A stretch of DNA of 64,000 nucleotides from Ramlibacter tataouinensis (lineage in GTDB: Bacteria; Pseudomonadota; Gammaproteobacteria; Burkholderiales; Burkholderiaceae_C): NCBI RefSeq assembly GCF_001580455.1, contig NZ_CP010951.1, positions 2,418,001-2,482,000 on the forward strand, read 5' to 3'. Under the pieces are notes generated by a model that ran no database searches, was not told where the DNA came from, and worked only from the letters and a program-made list of their open reading frames with translations. Numbering within the stretch: position 1 is the stretch's first letter; every line of letters begins with the position of its first letter. Positions 54,983 through 63,222 of this stretch are shown in pieces. Both the position numbers and the translations under genes were made by a program.

Positions 54983-56071
54983 ATGGACAGCAACTTCGAA
55001 CAGGCCAAGAACTTTTTCCTGCAGGGCGTGCAACACTTCGAGGCCGGGCGCTTCGAGCAGGCCCAGCTCCAATTCGTGGCGTCGCTCTCGCTGGTGCCGG
55101 GGCGCCCCTCGACGCTGATGAACCTGGGCGCCACGCGGATCCGGCTGGGCCGGTTCGAGGACGCGGCCGAGGTGCTGGAAGAGGTCGTGCGTGCTGAACC
55201 CGCGGATGCCGAGGCGCTCGGGCACCTCGCCACCGCCCTGGCCGAACTCGGCCGGCACCGGCAGGCGCTGGAGCGCGTGGATACGGCGCTGCGCGTCGCG
55301 CCCGCAGTCGGCGCGCTCTGGACCCTGCGCGGCAACCTGCTGAAGGACCTGGGGCGGCCGCAAGAGGCCGCGCAGGCCTTCCAGAACGCGCTGGACCACG
55401 GCGGCGATGCCGAGCTCAATCGCTATTTCCTGGCCGGCCTGCGGGGCGACCAAGCGCCGGCCGCGCCGCCGCGCCGCTACGTGCAGGGTCTGTTCGACGG
55501 CTACGCCCAGGGCTTCGAGGACCACTTGGTGCAGGTGCTGCGCTACCGCGCGCCGGAAATCCTGGTGCGCGGCCTGGGCCCGCGCCGCTTCGACCACGTC
55601 CTCGACCTGGGCTGCGGCACCGGCCTGTGCGGCCAGCAACTGCGGCCACTCAGCCGGCGCATCACCGGCGTCGACCTGTCGGCCAACATGGTCGAACAGG
55701 CCCGCGCGCGCGGGGTGTACGACGAGGTGCTGCAGGCGGACCTGCTCGAAGCCCTGGCCGGCCGGCGCGCGCAGCACGACCTGGTGATCGCCGCCGATGT
55801 GCTGGTCTATGTGGGCGCGCTCGAGGCGGTGTTCGCTGCCGTCGGCGAAGCGCTGGTGCCGCAGGGTCTGTTCGCCTTTACCGTGGAGCTTGCCGATGGC
55901 ACCGCGCCGATGGAGCTGCGCGCCAGCCTGCGCTATGCCCATTCGCGCGCCTACAGCGACGCGCTGGCGCGGCAGAACGGGCTCGAGCTCATGGCAAGCG
56001 CCCAGCATCCGATTCGCGAGGACCAGGGCGTCCCGATCGAGGGGCTGTTCGTGTGGCTGCTCAAGCCCTGA
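54983..56071 (+). CDS. TPR-repeat protein with SAM-dependent methyltransferase domain
   Basis: A 362-residue fusion. Residues about 5-150 hold three to four TPR helices-pairs (FFLQGVQHFEAGRFEQAQ, then LGHLATALAELGRHRQAL and LLKDLGRPQEAAQAF). A class I methyltransferase follows (about 170-360): VLDLGCGTGLCGQQL near residue 196 is the SAM loop and VIAADVLVYVGALEAV the acidic loop. Substrate unknown. Start at the ATG at 54983; the upstream extension overlaps hemE's promoter. Ends 11 bases inside the glf gene on the other strand. Confidence 0.85.
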   Translation: MDSNFEQAKNFFLQGVQHFEAGRFEQAQLQFVASLSLVPGRPSTLMNLGATRIRLGRFEDAAEVLEEVVRAEPADAEALGHLATALAELGRHRQALERVDTALRVAPAVGALWTLRGNLLKDLGRPQEAAQAFQNALDHGGDAELNRYFLAGLRGDQAPAAPPRRYVQGLFDGYAQGFEDHLVQVLRYRAPEILVRGLGPRRFDHVLDLGCGTGLCGQQLRPLSRRITGVDLSANMVEQARARGVYDEVLQADLLEALAGRRAQHDLVIAADVLVYVGALEAVFAAVGEALVPQGLFAFTVELADGTAPMELRASLRYAHSRAYSDALARQNGLELMASAQHPIREDQGVPIEGLFVWLLKP

Positions 56072-57215
56072 GTCGCCGCCGCTCGTCCGCGCGCTGCCCC
56101 CACTCCTGCCGCAGCCGCTTGAAGGTGGCCAGCGCCTGCCCCACCACCTGGTCCATGTTGTAGTACTTGTAGGTGGCCAGGCGTCCGACGAAGGTGACGT
56201 CGGCGGCGGCCTCGGCCAGCGCCTCGTACCGGCGATAGAGCTGCGCGTTCTCCGGCCGGGGCACGGGGTAGTAGGGATCGCCCTCGGCGCGCGGGAACTC
56301 GTACACGACCGCGGTGCTGGGGTGGCTCTGGCCGGTGAGGTGCTTGAACTCGGTGATCCGGGTGTAGCCGTGCTCGTTCGGATAGTTCACCGTGCCCACC
56401 GGCTGGAACTGCGCCTGCGGCAGCGTCAGGTGCCGGAACTCCAGGCTGCGATAGGGCAGCTTGCCGAAGCGGTGGTCGAAGTAGGCGTCGATCGGGCCGG
56501 TGTAGATCATGTGCCGCCAGGCCACGGCGCCTGCGACCTCGCGGAAGTCCGTTCCCAGCAGCACCCGGATGTTCGGGTGCCCCAGCATGTTCTCGAACAG
56601 CCGCGTGTAGCCGTGCAGCGGCATGGCCTGGTAGGTGTCGGTGAAGTAGCGGTCGTCGCGGTTGGTGCGGGCCGGCACCCGGGCCGCGACGCTGGCATCC
56701 AGCTGCGAGGGATCGAGCCCCCATTGCTTGCGCGTGTAGCCGCGGAAGAACTTGTTGTAGAGGTCGCGGCCAACCTTGCTCACGACCACATCCTCGGAGG
56801 TCCGCACGCGATCGACCCGTTCGGCCACGCCCGCCAGATAGTGCTCGACCTCCTCCGGCGACAGGTCCAGCCCATACAGCTTGTTGATCGTGTCGAGGTT
56901 GATCGGCACGGGCACCAGCTGGCCGTCGACGCTGGCGAGCACGCGGTGCTGGTAGGCGCGCCAGCGGGTGAACTGGGACAGGTAGCCGAAGATTTCGGCG
57001 GAATTGGTGTGGAAGATGTGGGGCCCGTAGGGATGGATGAGGATGCCTTCGTCGTTGAAGCGGTCGTGGGCATTGCCGCCGATGTGGCTTCTCTTTTCCA
57101 CCACCAGCACGCGCAGGCCCAGCTGGCTGGCCAGCCGCTCCGCCAGCACGCTGCCGGCGAAGCCGGCGCCTACCACCAGGTAGTCGAATCCGGGGTCCTT
57201 GCTGATGTTGTCCAT
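56061..57215 (-). CDS. glf: UDP-galactopyranose mutase
   Basis: FAD enzyme that makes UDP-galactofuranose, used in surface polysaccharides. 384 residues. FAD-binding VGAGFAGSVLAERLA near residue 14, VVEKRSHIGGNAHD near 37, and the lid/active region GYTRKQWGLDPSQLD near 160. Its last 11 bases overlap the converging TPR-methyltransferase. No galactofuranosyltransferase or polysaccharide cluster is adjacent, so it is isolated here. Confidence 0.95.
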   Translation of the reverse strand: MDNISKDPGFDYLVVGAGFAGSVLAERLASQLGLRVLVVEKRSHIGGNAHDRFNDEGILIHPYGPHIFHTNSAEIFGYLSQFTRWRAYQHRVLASVDGQLVPVPINLDTINKLYGLDLSPEEVEHYLAGVAERVDRVRTSEDVVVSKVGRDLYNKFFRGYTRKQWGLDPSQLDASVAARVPARTNRDDRYFTDTYQAMPLHGYTRLFENMLGHPNIRVLLGTDFREVAGAVAWRHMIYTGPIDAYFDHRFGKLPYRSLEFRHLTLPQAQFQPVGTVNYPNEHGYTRITEFKHLTGQSHPSTAVVYEFPRAEGDPYYPVPRPENAQLYRRYEALAEAAADVTFVGRLATYKYYNMDQVVGQALATFKRLRQEWGQRADERRRLRA

Positions 57216-57306
57216 GAGCCAGCGCGCGTTCGGGCGCTGGGCAGTCTCACATGGGCCCCGGGGGTGGCGGCGTCGGCCAAGAGGCCCGAAACGGCGGCGT
57301 TCGCGC

Positions 57307-58635
57307 TTACGTCGCTCGACGCAGTGCCTGGTCGATGTCCCAGAGGATGTCTTCCACGTCCTCGATGCCGACCGACAGGCGGATCATGTCGGGGCGCACC
57401 CCGGCGCGCGCGAGCTCGGCCTCGTCGAGCTGGCGGTGGGTGGTCGAGGCGGGGTGGATCACCAGCGTCTTGGCGTCGCCGATGTTGGCCAGGTGGCTCA
57501 GGAACTCGCAGGCGTCGATGAAGCGCTCGCCGGCCCGGGCCGGATCGGCCGCCTTGATGCCGAAGGTCAGGATGCCCGAGGCGCCCGGCGCGCCGTCGAT
57601 CAGCCGGAACTGCTTCTTGGCGAGCGCGTAGTGCGGCGAGCTGTCCAGGCCGGGGTAGTTGACCCAGCTGACCAGGGGGTGCTCGGCGAGGAACTGCGCG
57701 ACGCGCAGCGCGTTGCGGCAATGCGCCTGCATGCGCAGGTGCAGCGTCTCGATGCCCTGCAGGATCAGCCAGGCGTTCAGCGGCGAAAGCGAGCCGCCGA
57801 AGGTGCGGTTCACTTCCATGCGCGCCTTCATGGTGTAGCCGAAGTCGCCAAAGGTCTCGTAGAACTTCACGCCGTGATAAGCGCGGCTGGGCTCGAGCAT
57901 CTCGGGAAACTTGTCGCGTGCCAGCGGGCCGGCCCAGTCGAACTTGCCGGACTCCACCAGCACGCCGGCCATGGTCGTGCCGTGGCCGCCCAGGTACTTG
58001 GTGGCGCTGTGCACCACGATGTCCGCGCCGAAGTCAAAGGGCGTGCACAGGTAGGGACTGGCCACCGTGTTGTCGATCACCAGCGGCAGGCCATGCTCGT
58101 GCGCGATCTGCGCCACCGGCTCGATGTCGAACACATTCACCAGCGGATTGCCCAGCGTCTCGCCGTACAGGGCGCGCGTGGAGGGCCGGATGGCGCGGCG
58201 GAAGTTGTCCGGGTCCTGCGGGTCGACGAAGGTGGTTTCTATGCCCAGGCGGGAGAAGCCGATGCCGAGCTGACCGACGGTGCCGCCGTACAGCGTGCTG
58301 GCCGCCACGATGTGGTCGCCGGCCTTCAGGATCGCCAGCAGGGCGGTCATTTGGGCAGCCATGCCAGTGGCGCAGGCCAGGGCGGCGCGCCCGCCCTCGA
58401 GCGAGGCCACGCGCTCCTCGAGTACCGCCACCGTGGGGTTGCTGATGCGGCTGTAGACGTTGCCGAAAGTCTGCAGGTTGAACAGGCTGGCCGCGTGCTC
58501 GGCGGAGTCGAACACGAAGCTGGTGGTCTGGTGGATCGGCGTGGCGCGCGCGCCGGTGACCGGGTCCGGGGTGGCGCCCGCATGCACGGCGCGGGTGCCG
58601 AAACCGTACTCGTGGTCCTGGTCGCTGCTTGCCAT
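57307..58635 (-). CDS. metY: O-acetylhomoserine sulfhydrylase (MetY family)
   Basis: PLP enzyme that joins O-acetyl-homoserine and sulfide to form homocysteine (methionine synthesis). 442 residues, the MetY length. YSRISNPTVAVLEERVASLEGG near residue 57 and VVHSATKYLGGHGTTMAG near 205 (PLP Lys) are family motifs; GGSLSPLNAWLILQGIETLHLRM supports MetY over MetB/MetC. The start MASSDQDHEYG follows the CoA-binding gene by five bases. The longer frame runs into that gene and is rejected. Confidence 0.93.
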   Translation of the reverse strand: MASSDQDHEYGFGTRAVHAGATPDPVTGARATPIHQTTSFVFDSAEHAASLFNLQTFGNVYSRISNPTVAVLEERVASLEGGRAALACATGMAAQMTALLAILKAGDHIVAASTLYGGTVGQLGIGFSRLGIETTFVDPQDPDNFRRAIRPSTRALYGETLGNPLVNVFDIEPVAQIAHEHGLPLVIDNTVASPYLCTPFDFGADIVVHSATKYLGGHGTTMAGVLVESGKFDWAGPLARDKFPEMLEPSRAYHGVKFYETFGDFGYTMKARMEVNRTFGGSLSPLNAWLILQGIETLHLRMQAHCRNALRVAQFLAEHPLVSWVNYPGLDSSPHYALAKKQFRLIDGAPGASGILTFGIKAADPARAGERFIDACEFLSHLANIGDAKTLVIHPASTTHRQLDEAELARAGVRPDMIRLSVGIEDVEDILWDIDQALRRAT

Positions 58636-58640
58636 CGCCG

Positions 58641-59132
58641 TCAGTAAAAGAGCTGGTGCGGCCGGCGCGAGGAGATCACCCGGGTGTTGACGCCGGCCCA
58701 GTTGAGCCCGCCGAACAGCCGCGCATGTTCGATCTTGACGCAGCGGTCCATGACGCTGTCCAGGCCGGCGGCGCGCGCCTTGGCGGCCGCGGCCTCGTTG
58801 AGGACGCCGATCTGCTGCCACAGGCACTTGGCGCCGATGGCGATCGCCTCGTCGGCGATCGGGCCGATCTCCTCGGTGCGGCGGAAGCAGTCGACCAGGT
58901 CGATCCCCACGCCTTCCCGGGCCAGCGCCTCGGCCGCAGCGCTCAGGCTGGGGTAGCTGCGTTCGCCCAGGATCTTGCTGGCCGTCGGGTTGACCGGCAC
59001 GATCCGGTAGCCATGCGACTGCATGTACTTGGCCGCGAAGAAGCTCGGGCGATGCCATTGGGGCGACAGGCCCACCACGGCGATGGTCCGGGCCGCGCCC
59101 AGGATGCGGCGCAGCTCACTGATCGTGTTCAT
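58641..59132 (-). CDS. CoA-binding domain protein (YccU family)
   Basis: A 163-residue Rossmann-type protein. IAVVGLSPQWHRPSFFAAKYM near residue 18 and YRIVPVNPTASKILGERSYPSL near 42 match the CoA_binding domain family (YccU), whose function is not established. It begins an operon with metY; this pairing occurs in various proteobacteria, suggesting a sulfur- or acyl-CoA-linked role, which is inference. Confidence 0.9.
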   Translation of the reverse strand: MNTISELRRILGAARTIAVVGLSPQWHRPSFFAAKYMQSHGYRIVPVNPTASKILGERSYPSLSAAAEALAREGVGIDLVDCFRRTEEIGPIADEAIAIGAKCLWQQIGVLNEAAAAKARAAGLDSVMDRCVKIEHARLFGGLNWAGVNTRVISSRRPHQLFY

Positions 59133-59200
59133 GGCGACCAGTCTAATGTCAAGTTCGTGAAAGCTGGGTCGCGCAGCATGGCCGGAGAGGGACCTCGCCC

Positions 59201-59620
59201 ATGCTTTTCACGATCCTTGCGTTGTTCTCCACCGTGTTCGCCCTGGTGTGCATGGCGTATTTCATGCTGGGATCCCTGCCCCTGCTGGTGCTGAACCACG
59301 ACACGCCGCTGGACTCGCGCTTCATCCGCGGCCTGTTCAATGTCTACTACCGCGCACTGCCCATCGTCGCCGGATTCGGTGCGGTGAGCTACGCGCTGGC
59401 GGGCAAGCCGGGGTTCGCGGCGGAGATGGCGGCGATCGGCGTCTTGACGCTGGTGGCGCGCCGATTCTTCCTGGCGAAGATGGATGCCGTGCGTGCCACG
59501 ATGACGGCCACCGACGCCGATGCCATCGCCCGTTTCCGCCGGCTGCACATCGCCGGCATGGTGCTCAACGCCGCCCAGCTCCTGACGCTGGCCTTGAGCC
59601 TGACGCTGCTGCGGCTCTAG
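59201..59620 (+). CDS. Small four-helix membrane protein, function unknown
   Basis: A 139-residue membrane protein with hydrophobic segments at about 3-30, 50-68, 70-88 and 112-136. Between helices 3 and 4 is a charged stretch (MDAVRATMTATDADAIARFRR). I do not recognise the family. GAGAGGGA lies before the ATG. Its last four bases overlap the converging redoxin gene. Confidence 0.7.
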   Translation: MLFTILALFSTVFALVCMAYFMLGSLPLLVLNHDTPLDSRFIRGLFNVYYRALPIVAGFGAVSYALAGKPGFAAEMAAIGVLTLVARRFFLAKMDAVRATMTATDADAIARFRRLHIAGMVLNAAQLLTLALSLTLLRL

Positions 59621-60225
59621 GCGCTCTTGTACTTGATCGAGCAGCCGTAGGGCCGCGTCGTCGCCTGCGAGACCGGCTTGCCGGCCATCGCCTCGCCGAG
59701 GCCCTGCTTCACGTAGTTGACGGCCTTCGGGATGTCGTCCGGGCTGCTCGAAGGGATGCTGTCGATGCCGCCCGCATACACCAGCCCGCCCTGCGGGTCG
59801 ACGATGTACATGTGCGGCGTGGTGCGCGCGCCGTAAGCGCGGCCCACCGTGCCTTCCTCGTCCATCAGCGTCGCCGTGGGCCGGGCCTTCTTCTCCTGCT
59901 GCCAGGCGACGAACTTGCCGGGCTCCATGTAGTCCCAGGCGGTCTCGTTGGTGGAGTTGATCGACAGCCACACCGCGCCCTTGCCGATGGCGTCCTGCTG
60001 CGTCGCCTGCATGTTGCTGCTGTTGTAGTGCTTCTTCACGTACGGGCAACCGGGGTTGGTCCACTCCAGCACCACGTATTTGCCGCGGTAGTCGCTCAGC
60101 TTTACGGTCCGGCCGGTGGTGTCCTTCAACGTGAAGTCGGGCGCTGCCTGGCCCACCGCGGGTGCGGCCTGGGCCGCCGGCAGGCAGGCGAGGGCAGTCA
60201 GGGCCAGCAGGGCACGACGCAGCAT
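59617..60225 (-). CDS. Exported thioredoxin-fold (redoxin/AhpC-TSA type) protein
   Basis: A 202-residue protein with a signal peptide (about 1-21) and the redoxin start VGQAAPDFTLKDTTGR. The active-site region TNPGCPYVKKHY has a single cysteine with a Pro-Tyr in place of a CxxC, so it is not a classic thioredoxin. The TPHMYIVDPQGGLVYAGGID segment holds the cis-Pro. It is last in the alaX-dsbD-redoxin operon, 11 bases after dsbD, and is probably reduced by DsbD in the periplasm (inference). Confidence 0.82.
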   Translation of the reverse strand: MLRRALLALTALACLPAAQAAPAVGQAAPDFTLKDTTGRTVKLSDYRGKYVVLEWTNPGCPYVKKHYNSSNMQATQQDAIGKGAVWLSINSTNETAWDYMEPGKFVAWQQEKKARPTATLMDEEGTVGRAYGARTTPHMYIVDPQGGLVYAGGIDSIPSSSPDDIPKAVNYVKQGLGEAMAGKPVSQATTRPYGCSIKYKSA

Positions 60226-60236
60226 GGCAGCACTCC

Positions 60237-62372
60237 TTAGAGCTCGTTGTTGATGACGGAACGCACTTCCTCGACCCCGATCACTTCGGACAGCACGACC
60301 GGCGGCCGTCCCTGGCGGTACACGACGTAGACCGGCACGCCGCTGCGACCCAGTTGCGCCAGCGCCTCGGTGATCGCCGGATCGCGGCGAGTCCAGTCGG
60401 CGCGCAACAAGGCGAAGTTACGCGATTCGAAGTCGGCCAGCACTTCCCGATCCGTCAGCGTGGTCTTCTTGTTGTACTGGCAGGTGACGCACCAGGCGGC
60501 CGTGAAGTCGACGAACACGGGGCGGCCTTCGGCCAGCAGCTGGTCCACGCGGCCGGGCGCCCAGGCCTGCCAGCGCTCCTGCGCCCCGGCCGGTTGCGCC
60601 GTCGCCACCCGGGTGATGGCGCCGCCGGCCGTCCAGGCCAGCAGGCCGAAACTGGCCAGCGCCAGCGCGCCCAGCGCCAGCCGGACGCGGCCGCGCAAGG
60701 TGAGCGCCCAGACCGTCATGCTGAGCGCCACCAGCAGCGCCAGCAGCGCGCCGGCGCCATCGATGCCGCTCTGCTGGCCGAGCACCCAGACCAGCCAAAC
60801 GACAGTGCCGAACATCGGGAAAGCCATCAGGCGGCGGAAGGTCTCCATCCACGCCCCGGGCCGCGGCAGCCAGCGCGCCACCGGCGGCACCCAGCTGGCC
60901 ACCAGGTAGGGCAGGGCCATGCCCAGGCCCAGCACGGCGAAGATGGCCAGCGCCTCGGCCGCCGGCAGCGCGATGGCAAGGCCGAGCGAGGCGCCCATGA
61001 AGGGCGCGGTGCAGGGCGAAGCGACCGCGACCGCCAGCACCCCGGTGAGGAAGGCGTCGGCCACCGGGTGCTTGGCCTGCATGGTGGCCCAGCGGCTGGG
61101 CAGGAAAGAGCGGAACTCGAACACGCCGGCCAGGTTGAGGCCGATGATGGTGAACAGCGCCGCCAGCACGGCCACCACCGCCGGCGATTGCAGCTGGAAG
61201 CCCCAGCCCAGCTGCTCGCCGGCCGCCCGCAGCGCCAGCATCAGCGCCGCCAGCCCGGCGAATGAGACGACCACCCCGGCCGTGTAGGCGAGCCCGCTGA
61301 TGCGGTGGCCCCGGTGGTCGTCGGCGTGGCGGGTGAAGCCCACCACCTTGATCGCCAGGATCGGGAACACGCAGGGCATCAGGTTGAGGATCAGCCCGCC
61401 CAGCAGCGCGCCGAGCAGCGCGGCGGCGAAGCCGATGGACGGCGTCGCCGGCGCTCGCGCGTTCTCGCGCAGCGCCGCTTCCAGCGAAGGCGGCAGGCCG
61501 GCCGGCGCCGCCTGCGCGGCCGGCCAGGCGCCGACCACCTTCAGTTCGGTGCGCCAGCCCTGGCCATTCGAGGCCAGCACCACCGGCATCGCCGTCGGGC
61601 TCGCGGCGCGCTGTGGCGACAGCGGCACCTGGGCCGTCCAGGCCTCGCCTTTCCAGGCCTGCGTCCACTGCGCGCCGGTCTCGACCACTTCACCGGTCTC
61701 GGGGAAGAACTCCAGTGGCTTGCCGCGCAAGGTCGCCGGCAGGCCCTGCACGGTGATGGCCAATGCGCTGCCTTCGATGCGCGCGGTGCTGCCACCGCCG
61801 TCCAGCGGCCGCGGCTGGGCGTCGAACGCCTGCTGGAACTGCGCGGCGTTCAGCGCCGTGGTGCTGCGCGCCGGCACCTTGAGCACGAAGTCGCCTTCTT
61901 CCGGGATGCACTCCTTCTTGCACACCAGCCAGTTGGCCTTGAGGCGCACCTCGAGGTCGCCCGCCAGCGGGGCCTTGAACTCCGGCGTGATGGTGAGCGG
62001 CACCGGCAGCAACACCGTGCCCTCGTAGCCGTAGTTGGCCAGCGCGCCGATCGGGATCTTCCGGGGCACCGGCCAGGCGATCTCGCCAGCCTCCACGCCG
62101 CGCGGCAGCGTCCAGGTCAGCTGGGTCGGCAGGCCCGAATCACCCGAGTTCTTCCAGTAGGTATGCCACTCCGGCTTGTGCGCCAGTTGCAGGCCCAGCC
62201 ACACTTGCCTGCCGGGCGCGATGCCGTCCGGCGCGTGGGCCAGCAACTCGGCGCGCACCCGATCGGTGGTGACCACGCTCTTGGCCCCGCCTTGGGCCGC
62301 GGCCAGCAGCGGCAGCAGGGCCACCATGGCCAACACGCCAAACCGGCGCAGCGAATCCATTCCAAACTTCAT
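60237..62372 (-). CDS. dsbD: Protein-disulfide reductase DsbD/ScsB family
   Basis: A 711-residue membrane reductase that carries electrons from cytosolic thioredoxin to the periplasm. Signal peptide (about 1-26); N-terminal Ig-like DsbD-alpha domain with CKKECIPEEG near residue 150; eight hydrophobic helices (about 310-590) with the redox cysteines in LMPCVFPIL and ASPCTAPFMGA; C-terminal thioredoxin domain with AAWCVTCQYN near 625. The CxxxC-PEEG form is ScsB-like rather than E. coli DsbD. Start ATG overlaps the alaX stop (ATGA). Confidence 0.92.
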   Translation of the reverse strand: MKFGMDSLRRFGVLAMVALLPLLAAAQGGAKSVVTTDRVRAELLAHAPDGIAPGRQVWLGLQLAHKPEWHTYWKNSGDSGLPTQLTWTLPRGVEAGEIAWPVPRKIPIGALANYGYEGTVLLPVPLTITPEFKAPLAGDLEVRLKANWLVCKKECIPEEGDFVLKVPARSTTALNAAQFQQAFDAQPRPLDGGGSTARIEGSALAITVQGLPATLRGKPLEFFPETGEVVETGAQWTQAWKGEAWTAQVPLSPQRAASPTAMPVVLASNGQGWRTELKVVGAWPAAQAAPAGLPPSLEAALRENARAPATPSIGFAAALLGALLGGLILNLMPCVFPILAIKVVGFTRHADDHRGHRISGLAYTAGVVVSFAGLAALMLALRAAGEQLGWGFQLQSPAVVAVLAALFTIIGLNLAGVFEFRSFLPSRWATMQAKHPVADAFLTGVLAVAVASPCTAPFMGASLGLAIALPAAEALAIFAVLGLGMALPYLVASWVPPVARWLPRPGAWMETFRRLMAFPMFGTVVWLVWVLGQQSGIDGAGALLALLVALSMTVWALTLRGRVRLALGALALASFGLLAWTAGGAITRVATAQPAGAQERWQAWAPGRVDQLLAEGRPVFVDFTAAWCVTCQYNKKTTLTDREVLADFESRNFALLRADWTRRDPAITEALAQLGRSGVPVYVVYRQGRPPVVLSEVIGVEEVRSVINNEL

Positions 62373-63112
62373 TCTGCAAACCCCAGCACCACGCGCCGCG
62401 TGGTGGCACTCTTCTTTTCAATCCTGGTGACGACGACCGCGCCGATCTCGGCGGTGTTGGCCACGTGCGTTCCGCCGCAGGGCTGGAAATCGATCTGCTC
62501 GCCCTGGCCGATGCGGATGGTGCGCACCTGGCCGGTGCCGCGCGGCGGCTGCACCGACATGCTCTTGACCAGCGCCGGGTTGGCATCGAGCTCGGCGTCG
62601 CTGATCGCGCCGATCTGCACCGGATGGCCTGCGGCCACCAGGCGCGCGATGCCCTGCGTGAGCGCGTCCTTGTCGAGCGGGTCGGTCATGTTGAAATCCA
62701 GCCGGGCATATTCCGCTGTGATCGAACAGCCGTTCACAAGTTGCGGCACCAGGTGGCACAGCAGGTGGGTGGCGGTGTGGAAGCGCATGTGCCGGTGCCG
62801 GCGCGCCCAGTCCACGCGCGCGGTCACGGCGTCGCCCGGCTTCAGCTCGGCCACCAGCTCATCCTGGCCGGGCGCCGGCAGGTGGGCGATGTCGGCGGTG
62901 GCGCGGCCCTCGGCGTCCTTGCACTTGCGCGTATCCGCGACGGCGAGTTGCCGGCCATCGGCCAGCACCAGGACACCGCTGTCGCCGGCCTGGCCGCCGC
63001 CGACCGGATAGAACACCGTGCGGTCCAGCACGATGCCCTGCTCCCCCACCGAGGCAATGGTCGCGCTGCACTCCTTCAGGTAGGCGTCCTGGCGAAATAA
63101 CTCTTGGGTCAT
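62369..63112 (-). CDS. alaX: Alanyl-tRNA editing protein AlaX
   Basis: A 247-residue free-standing editing enzyme that removes serine or glycine mischarged on tRNA-Ala. Zinc ligands lie in FHTATHLLCHL (HxxxH near residue 112) and QPCGGTHVAN (C-x3-H near 213). YPVGGGQAGDSG near residue 35 is the N-terminal beta-barrel (AlaX-M type). Start MTQELFRQDAY at 63112; the upstream extension is rejected. It is first in the operon with dsbD. Confidence 0.93.
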   Translation of the reverse strand: MTQELFRQDAYLKECSATIASVGEQGIVLDRTVFYPVGGGQAGDSGVLVLADGRQLAVADTRKCKDAEGRATADIAHLPAPGQDELVAELKPGDAVTARVDWARRHRHMRFHTATHLLCHLVPQLVNGCSITAEYARLDFNMTDPLDKDALTQGIARLVAAGHPVQIGAISDAELDANPALVKSMSVQPPRGTGQVRTIRIGQGEQIDFQPCGGTHVANTAEIGAVVVTRIEKKSATTRRVVLGFAE

Positions 63113-63222
63113 GACCGAATTGTCGCGGGTTTGGAAACCGGCGCTCCGTGCGGAAATTGTTGGCATTCGAGGCGCCGGCGCCCCGGCTGGCGTGCCCGGC
63201 GCGCCTGGCCTACAGTGAATGC

